Source of the DNA: Pseudomonadota bacterium
GTDB lineage: Bacteria > Desulfobacterota > Desulfobacteria > Desulfobacterales > RPRI01
NCBI GenBank assembly: GCA_018830925.1
Contig: JAHJRK010000285.1
Span: 1-10,002, forward strand
DNA: 10,002 bases
Reading direction: 5' to 3'
Part shown: positions 1 to 5,454 of the stretch, piece by piece
Layout: the number at the start of each line of letters is the position of its first letter
Position numbering within the stretch: the first letter of the stretch is position 1
Notes under the pieces: model-generated
Told to the model about the DNA's origin: nothing
Seen by the model: only the letters and a program-made list of their open reading frames with translations
Database searches by the model: none
Program-made: the position numbers and the translations under genes

Positions 1-138
1 GAAAACATCTGAGATGCGCTTAAGGAAGAGCAGCCCGAAAATATAATTTTTATAGTCTGAGGAATCTATGCTTCCGCGCAGGATATTGGCGGATTCCCAT
101 AAGTGGGCTGTGAGTTTTTCAAGATCCAGTTTTTCCAT
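1..138 (-). CDS. hsdM: Type I restriction-modification DNA methyltransferase subunit (HsdM), N-terminal fragment cut by window edge
   Basis: Reading the minus strand from the ATG at 138-136 gives 46 open codons that run off the window. The peptide contains HLWESANILRGSID followed by YKNYIFGLLFLKRISD, which is the typical beginning of HsdM, the N6-adenine methyltransferase subunit of type I restriction systems. In this family the segment belongs to the N-terminal helical domain that precedes the SAM-binding methylase domain and contacts HsdS. The catalytic motifs (including NPPF/Y) would lie outside the window and cannot be checked. An AGAGG ribosome site lies about ten bases before the ATG, and a near-consensus promoter lies at 180-208. 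HsdM seldom works alone, so hsdS and hsdR are expected to the left. The family call is firm despite the short length; whether the gene is intact is unknown. Confidence 0.88.
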   Translation of the reverse strand, partial: MEKLDLEKLTAHLWESANILRGSIDSSDYKNYIFGLLFLKRISDVF

Positions 139-179
139 AATTGTAAAACCTCTTGCGTTAAAGCTGTGGAGATACTTCC

Positions 180-208
180 AGTATAGCAGATGGTCTCATA
201 TTTGTCAA
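180..208 (-). promoter_or_regulatory. Sigma70-type promoter for hsdM
   Basis: On the minus strand TTGACA (208-203) and TATACT (185-180) are separated by exactly 17 bases. The -35 is a perfect consensus and the -10 matches five of six. Transcription should start near 173, giving a leader of about 35 bases before the hsdM ATG at 138, with AGAGG in the right place. This is the best promoter in the window. It implies that hsdM is transcribed independently of the PIN gene upstream. Confidence 0.8.
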
Positions 209-223
209 TAGTTGCGTCCGGAT

Positions 224-238
224 TATAGTTATACTATA
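224..238. repeat. AT-rich inverted repeat upstream of the hsdM promoter (possible operator)
   Basis: The arms TATAGT (224-229) and ACTATA (233-238) are perfect inverted copies around a 3-base centre. The repeat sits 15 bases upstream of the -35 box of the hsdM promoter, a usual place for an activator or a repressor. No regulator gene is visible in the window, so a control role is inference from position only. The short AT-rich arms could also arise by chance. Confidence 0.35.
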
Positions 239-428
239 CTATTTGCGATATAAATACGCTATTTACCTTAAAGACCGCCGTAGCGGCCGCGCCAGCGGAC
301 GCCGGGGAGGTGTTTTGCCGGTCGTGGCCACCGGCGACATGCAGTTAAACATTATCAGGAACAGGCCCGCGCCCAGCCCCCATCGCACGGCTGTCAACAA
401 AACCATATTATTGCATGAATCTGAAAAG

Positions 429-932
429 TCAGCCGAACAGCCTATACAGGAAGGAGGCAATGGCCCCGCGTTTCGGTTTTGCGGAAGGAACAAAATCATC
501 AAGCACCAACACCTTGATTTCTTTTACCGCTCTCAGGCGTTTGTCATTTGTAATAAAAATATCGGCATTCCCGCATATCGCTGTGGCGACATGAATCGCG
601 TCCGGAGTTTTTATTCCATACAGAGCCTTTATCTGCGCCGCTTTTTCCGCGATCTTCTCTTCAAGCGGACACATCTTCAGTGCGCCGCAGAGAAGAATAT
701 CGCGGTACTGGGCGGCGATATCATAGGCCCCGGCCTGAAGCGGTTTTACCAGCACCTCTATAAGCGCCAGGCAGGAAGCGATGCCGTGGATTTCGTTTTT
801 CGACACCTCGCCGAAAATATTTTTAAGGATTGGCAGGTATACGGGATGCTCTTCTATGAAATAAATAAGCGGGGCCGTGTCAAAACACACGACCTGTCCG
901 CCGGATAAACCGGCGCTAAGATTTCCATTCAT
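429..932 (-). CDS. PIN-domain ribonuclease, VapC-like toxin
   Basis: This 167-residue protein has the PIN nuclease fold pattern. FDTAPLIYF near the start carries Asp18, ALIEVLVKPL carries Glu59, KTPDAIHVATA carries Asp111, and ITNDKRL carries Asp130. These are the four acidic residues that bind the metal in PIN ribonucleases, and all are present, so the enzyme should be active. In the family such proteins cut tRNA, rRNA or mRNA and are usually held in check by an antitoxin from the gene immediately upstream. Here the preceding gene encodes a 76-residue protein and overlaps by 17 bases (916-932), which fits a toxin-antitoxin pair. The domain is complete by about residue 148, followed by a basic tail (KPKRG) ending in hydrophobic FLYRLFG. 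No good ribosome site precedes the ATG, so translation is probably coupled to the upstream gene. Confidence 0.85.
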   Translation of the reverse strand: MNGNLSAGLSGGQVVCFDTAPLIYFIEEHPVYLPILKNIFGEVSKNEIHGIASCLALIEVLVKPLQAGAYDIAAQYRDILLCGALKMCPLEEKIAEKAAQIKALYGIKTPDAIHVATAICGNADIFITNDKRLRAVKEIKVLVLDDFVPSAKPKRGAIASFLYRLFG

Positions 933-1146
933 TTCTTAAGGAATTAATGTATTCCTGCGGTTCAACATCCTTCCAAAGATGTTTACCGAGTCCCTGTAGA
1001 CTCATAAGGCTCACCGCTGGCGACGGTTCCTGCAAGGTGACAGCCGTATTGCCTATTTCCATCAACCTGTCAACCTCCCGAACGACATTTTCCGACTCCA
1101 CATATAAATACGGAGCCTCAAGATTTCCCATTGTTAGAATCGCCAT
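916..1146 (-). CDS. Small protein of 76 residues, candidate antitoxin of the PIN protein
   Basis: The ATG at 1146 is preceded by GAGGTG five bases upstream, a good ribosome site that decides this start over the internal Met at codon 6 (1131). The gene overlaps the end of the TIGR04255 gene by 29 bases (1118-1146) and the start of the PIN gene by 17 bases (916-932). I recognise no defined DNA-binding fold: there is no obvious AbrB, RHH or HTH pattern in the first 50 residues. The C-terminal part (HLWKDVEPQEYINSLRNEW) is amphipathic, with an aromatic/Arg-rich end of the kind by which small antitoxins often grip a PIN toxin. The antitoxin role is inferred from size, position and overlap with the PIN gene, not from family membership. 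Confidence 0.65.
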   Translation of the reverse strand: MAILTMGNLEAPYLYVESENVVREVDRLMEIGNTAVTLQEPSPAVSLMSLQGLGKHLWKDVEPQEYINSLRNEWKS

Positions 1147-1885
1147 TTTTCACCTCTTCAAACAAATCCCGCAGCTTATCGGTTATGGCGCTTTCAAAAA
1201 CGGTTTCCACGTTGTCATGCGCCTTTCTGATTTCATCGTGGATATTTTTACATTCAAGCGGCATCCCGCCGTCATAAATATCATAAAGGTCCAGCATAAA
1301 GGCCAATGAGTCCGGGGCTTGTGGAGCGGAATTCCCGAAGGTCGCAAGGAATCTGTGTCCCGTAGTCTTGCCAGGAATTTCAATCCGAAGCATAAACGGC
1401 CCATGGCTCTGCCCCACAGCTTCAGGAAGCTGCGGGTATATCCTAAAATAATCTTCCATTCTAATGCTGGTATACGGCAATACGATATTGTTTATATATC
1501 TAACGCCGAACCGCGCAATTCCGGAAGGCTGCGTTAAAGAAACATACTCTTTTAATATTGCCTCAATATCCGGCTCCCATTTTTCAAATTGCGGGTACGG
1601 TTTTAAATGGTTTACGACTAATAAATCTTTTGCCATCTGGACAAGCCGGCTTTTATCATCGGATACAAATTGAATCCGGGGCTGCCCTCTTTTTTTAGTT
1701 ATACTCTCCGATTCGGCGGATATATCAATTTTCACGCCGACCTGTTCCAACTGGCGGCGTTGTGGATACGACGGCTTGATTTTCTCATACAGCAGCCCCG
1801 GGACGGCGTCGTCCCAATGAGAGCCCTGAAAATAGAATTCGCAAAGCGCCTCAACAAGCGGAGGATTTTTATATCTTTTGCCCAT
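1118..1885 (-). CDS. TIGR04255-family protein of unknown function
   Basis: The 255-residue product opens with KNPPLVEALCEFYF, the conserved beginning of the sporadically distributed TIGR04255 family. The usual middle features also seem present: IQFVSDDKSRLVQMAKD at about 72-88, GIARFGVRYINNI at about 122-134, and a C-terminal helical part ending FESAITDKLRDLFEE. The biochemical function of the family is not established to my knowledge. Length is normal and there are no frameshifts. It is the first gene of a three-gene overlapping unit with the candidate antitoxin and the PIN protein, so it may regulate or partner them. The ATG at 1885 has only a weak GAAG ribosome site and lies about ten bases from the predicted transcription start set by the TATAAT at 1901-1906. 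It is 132 bases downstream of the Zorya-like module, so it is probably a separate unit. Confidence 0.8.
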   Translation of the reverse strand: MGKRYKNPPLVEALCEFYFQGSHWDDAVPGLLYEKIKPSYPQRRQLEQVGVKIDISAESESITKKRGQPRIQFVSDDKSRLVQMAKDLLVVNHLKPYPQFEKWEPDIEAILKEYVSLTQPSGIARFGVRYINNIVLPYTSIRMEDYFRIYPQLPEAVGQSHGPFMLRIEIPGKTTGHRFLATFGNSAPQAPDSLAFMLDLYDIYDGGMPLECKNIHDEIRKAHDNVETVFESAITDKLRDLFEEVKNGDSNNGKS

Positions 1886-1900
1886 TTTAGCTTCAAGTTC

Positions 1901-1906
1901 ATTATA
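1901..1906 (-). promoter_or_regulatory. -10 box of the TIGR04255/PIN operon promoter
   Basis: A perfect TATAAT lies on the minus strand (1906-1901) within an AT-rich spacer. Initiation would fall near 1894, leaving a leader of only about nine bases before the ATG at 1885. No convincing -35 element is found at the correct distance, so strength is uncertain. It is the best candidate start signal in the 132-base gap that separates the TIGR04255 unit from the Zorya-like operon. Confidence 0.45.
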
Positions 1907-1984
1907 CGAAAAAATAAGACTGAAATTTTGCTAAAAATATTAATAGTGATTGACATGGCCGCGCAACTGAATTAAGTATACTGT

Positions 1985-2017
1985 CACGAAATTTCCCAAG
2001 TGGGAGGATCGCTCGTG
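1985..2017 (-). terminator. Interrupted hairpin just after the zinc-ribbon gene, possible transcript end
   Basis: Immediately downstream of the TGA at 2018-2020 are nested inverted arms: an outer CACGA/TCGTG pair (1985-1989 with 2013-2017) and an inner TCCCA/TGGGA pair (1994-1998 with 2001-2005). The position, directly after the last gene of the four-gene operon, suits a 3' end structure. The stems are short, asymmetrically spaced, and no T-run follows on the minus strand, so a factor-independent terminator is doubtful. Confidence 0.25.
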
Positions 2018-3406
2018 TCAGGTATCTCCACTATAATCTTCTGTGTGTCGGCATTTCGGGTAGTATGGACAGCCATAGAAAAGTCCATATCTGCCTTTGC
2101 GCACCTTAAGGGGAACATTATGCTTTGGACAGACATGGGAACTGGGGTTGGTTCGGAGGGGCTTTCTCCGCGTCTTAGTCGTCGGCTTTCTGGGCTGCGA
2201 TTTTTTCTCGGGTTTTGGTTTCTGAGGTTCCTCTTGTGTTGTTCCCTGGGGCTGAGACAGAAGTTCCTTGCAGTGTCCACATTTCAGAAGGTGTCCTTCC
2301 TCATGTTTCCAGATGCGTACTTTCCTTCCACAGTGTGGGCAAGTGACAACCTTTGCACAGTCGGAACAGATTCCCTCTATAAGTTGGTCGGCTGACGTTA
2401 TCTTGTGGCAATGGACGCATTGGCGGTATAGCTGACGGTGACAATCGCTGCAAAGGTTGTCCTTCAATTCCGCTCTTGGAAAATGTTTCTTGCATCCTTC
2501 GCAGTAGTCACACAATGTGTTGTGACAGGGTAAACAAAACCCATCTCTCATCTCTTTTTTAAGGACATATTTACAACAGTTTTCAGCCTTACATTGGGCG
2601 TAGAGTAGTAAGCAGGTATCGCAATACGGTGATGCTCTGTCAGGGAACTCGCAGAAGAACTTGCTGTGGCAACCCTTACACGTCAGCATGTGTTGCAAGG
2701 CGCAGTGGATACAATGTGCAGAAGCGTGATGAGCGCACAAGGAGAGGTTGGCTATGCAGTCTGAGAAAGTGTGCGATTCACATTCGATCTTCTTACGCAA
2801 GGTGGCAACAAACTTCGCCTTACATGTGTTGCATTCATGCACACGGGAGTGTTTGAGTAGTTCTGTATCCGTTTGTGTCAACCCTAGGCGGGATGAAAAT
2901 AAATTTTTTATATCCTCATTGATGTCGTTACAAATACGTGTATAAGCCTGCCAGAGATTTGTTAAACACCGGGAAACGCTTGGGCGCAGTTCAGGAGTGT
3001 CTTGCAGGACCTGATAAGCAATCGTGATTGCACCGTCAAGCAAGGGCAGGTCTGCGGCGAGAATCTTGGCTTCATTTGTAACTATGCAGTCCAATGCAGG
3101 ACGGATGCGACCGTTTCGGAGGAGATGCTGGAGATATTCATTAAGAAGTTCGTATCTTCCGGCGACGATATTTAGTTCATAATACTCATCAAGCAGACAT
3201 TTGACATGCTGTTTGTTCAGCAAAGCCAATTGCTCCGGAGCCAAGCCATGCAGGATGCCAAGGTATCTTTTTGTGAGTTGGATTTCGCCAGCATTAAGAA
3301 GCCGCCATTTCTGAGACTGCACAGCGGCTACGAATGCGGAATCTTCCTCAATCGCCAGAATATCTGGAGGGTTTTCTTGTAGATCCCTCCAGCATTTGAT
3401 TGGCAT
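2018..3406 (-). CDS. Multi-zinc-ribbon protein with C-terminal topoisomerase-type zinc finger, fourth gene of the Zorya-like operon
   Basis: The 462-residue product has three parts. Residues 1-185 are mostly helical and unrecognised. Residues about 191-380 hold a dense series of Cys pairs: CNTC (192-195), CIHC (232-235), CKGC (243-246), CDTC (262-265), CLPC (291-294), CDYC (299-302), CSDC (319-322), CVHC (330-333), CSDC (347-350), CPHC (356-359) and CGHC (376-379). Several zinc ribbons in tandem are therefore expected. A basic, Pro-rich linker (about 388-423) leads to a finger resembling the zf-C4 of type IA topoisomerases: CPKH (426-429), then GLFYGCPYYPKC (441-452), with His replacing one usual Cys. 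That finger type binds single-stranded DNA in topoisomerases, so a nucleic-acid-binding role is likely. GGAG eight bases before the ATG at 3406 supports the start, although it overlaps the zorB-like gene by 59 bases. It matches no Zorya component known to me. Confidence 0.8.
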   Translation of the reverse strand: MPIKCWRDLQENPPDILAIEEDSAFVAAVQSQKWRLLNAGEIQLTKRYLGILHGLAPEQLALLNKQHVKCLLDEYYELNIVAGRYELLNEYLQHLLRNGRIRPALDCIVTNEAKILAADLPLLDGAITIAYQVLQDTPELRPSVSRCLTNLWQAYTRICNDINEDIKNLFSSRLGLTQTDTELLKHSRVHECNTCKAKFVATLRKKIECESHTFSDCIANLSLCAHHASAHCIHCALQHMLTCKGCHSKFFCEFPDRASPYCDTCLLLYAQCKAENCCKYVLKKEMRDGFCLPCHNTLCDYCEGCKKHFPRAELKDNLCSDCHRQLYRQCVHCHKITSADQLIEGICSDCAKVVTCPHCGRKVRIWKHEEGHLLKCGHCKELLSQPQGTTQEEPQKPKPEKKSQPRKPTTKTRRKPLRTNPSSHVCPKHNVPLKVRKGRYGLFYGCPYYPKCRHTEDYSGDT

Positions 3407-4100
3407 GGCTTTCTCCGGAAATTCGCAGAATCACTTCAACCCGACGATTCTTTGCGCGATCCTCAGGTTGCTGATTGTATGTGGCAACCGTATCCGATGA
3501 TGTCCACTTTTGCTGGATAGACACTGCGGCGGGACGATATTCAGAAAACGACCGGGCAGTGAGTCCCTTGTATGGATCTATTTCACATTGGTTCTCTATG
3601 AAATTAGCGACTTCAACCGCCCGCGCAGCGCCCAGATGCCAGTTGGATGTAAAATCCTCGGTTTGAATGGGCCAATTGTCTGTGTGTCCATCGACGCGCA
3701 ATTCACTGTAGAGGGCGTGATTTTGGGCCCATGCCCGGCCAATTTTTTCCAGCACCGCTTTCCCACCTTCCTTCAAGTTGGCGCGGCCACTGTCGAATAG
3801 AATAAGCTCGCTGAATCGATATATTTGATCGCCTTCCGCTTCGTTAATAATGAATATATCACCTCTCCCGTCCCGATCAAAGTCGATGTAACATTCTCGC
3901 TGTCCACGAGGGCACGATCCCAAATCAGCACCAAGTTCCTTAAAAACGGCCTGCACCATTTCATGCTGGTTGCTTTTAATATCTTCAGACAAGAATTCCT
4001 TTTGTGACAAGATGATAAGCACGAAAAGCATTACACAGAGGAGAAGTAGAACGACGTCAACAAAAGAAGGCCAGAAGTTTAGTTGAGCTGGTGTCTTCAT
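3348..4100 (-). CDS. ZorB-like / MotB-OmpA family peptidoglycan-binding stator subunit
   Basis: The likely start is the ATG at 4100, which forms an ATGA overlap with the stop of the zorA-like gene; an in-frame GTG at 4118 is less likely. The product has 250 residues. A single membrane helix at about 13-32 begins FVDVVLLLL and carries Asp15, the position of the proton-accepting Asp in MotB/ZorB stators. The rest should be periplasmic. An OmpA-like domain spans about 93-228, with LFDSG (101-105), VDGHTD (136-141), the NWHLGAARA segment (153-161) and NRRVEV (218-223), all peptidoglycan-binding family hallmarks. Between helix and domain lies a DxDxDGxGD loop (73-81) that resembles a calcium-binding motif, next to Cys63 and Cys70. 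In Zorya, ZorB anchors the ZorA pentamer to the cell wall and forms the ion path. The adjoining ZorA-like gene supports this role over flagellar MotB or an ordinary Tol/Pal protein. Confidence 0.88.
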   Translation of the reverse strand: MKTPAQLNFWPSFVDVVLLLLCVMLFVLIILSQKEFLSEDIKSNQHEMVQAVFKELGADLGSCPRGQRECYIDFDRDGRGDIFIINEAEGDQIYRFSELILFDSGRANLKEGGKAVLEKIGRAWAQNHALYSELRVDGHTDNWPIQTEDFTSNWHLGAARAVEVANFIENQCEIDPYKGLTARSFSEYRPAAVSIQQKWTSSDTVATYNQQPEDRAKNRRVEVILRISGESHANQMLEGSTRKPSRYSGD

Positions 4101-5452
4101 TTTCGGAACCGATCCCACAAGCGACTGATCGCATCACGAAGATCGCCTCCCTCCGAAGGCGGAGTCGTGGTAGATTCGGCTTCCGCCGTGACATGAGTCA
4201 CATCTTTGAGTCTCTTTAGGATATGGCACAGTTCGGCTGTCTGGTTTGTCGTAGCCTGAACTAACTGCGAACCAATTTTCTCTGCGGCATTTTCTACAGT
4301 TTTCAAAAGTTGGGCGCTCTGTTGGGTGAAGCCGTCGTATTGCCCTGCCAGCTTGTTCAGAGTGTCCGCGATGAATTTCTGCTTCTCTGAATCAGAGGTT
4401 TGAAAAGAGTCAAGCATGCCCTGCAGTCTTGAGATGGCTTCAACCGTCCGTTCTGCCGTCGTCGTTTGGAGTTCAGTTGATTTTTGTATAGATTTATCGA
4501 TAGCCTGAATCGATTCGCGGGATGCTTGAGCCTGCTGATCAGAGAAATTCTTGCTGACTTCAACAAGGGAGCCGAACGATGCGCAATGCTGTTCAACCTG
4601 GGCTTGAGTCTTCTTTGATAATTCTTCAACAACTTGACGAATTGACTGAAGTTGGGCATCCAAGTATGCCTGATTGTCAGTGAAAAGCGCGGCCCCTTTC
4701 TCGAATGACTGGCTGAATTTCATGAGATTTGTGGAAATCATATTCAGGTCTTTTACGCCCTCGTCAATATATCGCAGGGCGGCCTCCAAACGGTCAAATG
4801 ATTCGTAGAATTTCTCGGAAATCTTATAAACATCCTTGCTTTTGAGGAGAGTCATGTGAAACCTAAGTGATATTGCGCCCAGAGCGTTGACCACACTTTC
4901 CTTGCGTTTGCGAAGAGGGGAAACGAAAAAGAAATATGTGATGATCACAAACAGACATGCATAAAGCGTACTACTGAAGGCTAGCGTCATATCCGGAATA
5001 ATCTTCGCCATGAGTTGGTTTAAACTCATACTCTGCGACTTCGTAATATCCACCAGGGCAAAAATCAACCCGGCTGTCGTGCCCAATAAGCCGAAAAGCG
5101 GGAAGATGTTGAGGTCCAGCGTTACATCATCTATATTGAGCATTTCCGCTTCGTTGGCTTCCAAGACATCATGAGTGTAGGGGATTCCTGCTAGAGCGTA
5201 ATTAACAATAAGAGAAAACCGATTTACCAAGGTCTTGTTCTTGATGGGGAGAGATTCGAGTATTGCTTCCTTGGACATATTGACGTAGTTGTTTGGGTCA
5301 ATTTGCTCCATGGTAAAAACATCGGAGGCGATGCTGTCTAGTTGTATAGCCTTGTTTCGAATGCGACGCAGAACCCAGAAGAAATATAGTAGGAGTATAA
5401 TGAAATAAAGGAACGACTGAGTTTGCAACAATAAGTGTAAAAAACTTGGCAT
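4097..5452 (-). CDS. ZorA-like / MotA-TolQ-ExbB family proton channel with helical tail
   Basis: I choose the ATG at 5452, two bases after the helicase stop (TGACTATG), because GGGAGAG lies about eight bases before it; a longer frame from 5530 would overlap the helicase. The product has 451 residues. Predicted membrane helices lie at about 11-28, 114-134 and 157-179. The second contains FPLFGLLGTTAGLIFAL, the MotA/TolQ/ExbB signature. After the third helix comes a basic stretch (SPLRKRKE) and then about 240 residues of polar, Gln/Ser/Glu-rich helix (205-415) expected to form a cytoplasmic coiled-coil tail. A long tail behind a MotA-like channel separates ZorA from flagellar MotA and from ExbB. 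The pairing with a ZorB-like gene by 4-base overlap confirms a stator complex. The tail is short compared with type I ZorA as I recall it. Family firm; a Zorya-type role is inferred from the tail and context. Confidence 0.87.
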   Translation of the reverse strand: MPSFLHLLLQTQSFLYFIILLLYFFWVLRRIRNKAIQLDSIASDVFTMEQIDPNNYVNMSKEAILESLPIKNKTLVNRFSLIVNYALAGIPYTHDVLEANEAEMLNIDDVTLDLNIFPLFGLLGTTAGLIFALVDITKSQSMSLNQLMAKIIPDMTLAFSSTLYACLFVIITYFFFVSPLRKRKESVVNALGAISLRFHMTLLKSKDVYKISEKFYESFDRLEAALRYIDEGVKDLNMISTNLMKFSQSFEKGAALFTDNQAYLDAQLQSIRQVVEELSKKTQAQVEQHCASFGSLVEVSKNFSDQQAQASRESIQAIDKSIQKSTELQTTTAERTVEAISRLQGMLDSFQTSDSEKQKFIADTLNKLAGQYDGFTQQSAQLLKTVENAAEKIGSQLVQATTNQTAELCHILKRLKDVTHVTAEAESTTTPPSEGGDLRDAISRLWDRFRK

Positions 5453-5454
5453 AG

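Larger units (their letters stand above)
139..428. other. Intergenic region between the PIN gene and hsdM
   Basis: This 290-base stretch holds the hsdM promoter and inverted repeat (listed separately) and a GC-rich block at about 275-335. That block contains an 8-bp GCGGCCGC palindrome (283-290) and a hairpin with arms GCCGGT (317-322) and ACCGGC (330-335). The hairpin has no T-run and is not a convincing terminator for the PIN operon. A minus-strand reading frame from an ATG at 406 to a stop at 263 would give 47 residues with a hydrophobic N-terminus and an Arg/Pro-rich tail. It has no ribosome site and no recognisable family, so I do not call it a gene. Confidence 0.6.

Noticed and set aside
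263..406. Small minus-strand frame of 47 codons with a hydrophobic N-terminus followed by an Arg/Pro-rich tail, resembling a tiny lipoprotein
   Set aside because: The residues before the Cys do not fit a lipobox, no ribosome site precedes the ATG, and the tail is encoded by the GC-rich hairpin block.
243..908. A 221-codon open frame on the plus strand
   Set aside because: It lies antisense to the PIN gene, whose conserved catalytic residues prove the minus-strand frame; its product is basic and has no recognisable domain.
1952..1985. TTGACA on the plus strand in the gap before the zinc-ribbon gene
   Set aside because: The following TATACT is 21 bases away and no plus-strand gene follows; a functional promoter there is not supported.
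3348..5452. Flagellar motor (MotAB) or TolQR/ExbBD energy-transfer pair
   Set aside because: The long helical tail on the MotA-like protein, the OmpA-like domain on its partner, and the helicase-nuclease in the same operon fit a ZorAB-type system better; no flagellar or Tol/TonB genes are nearby.
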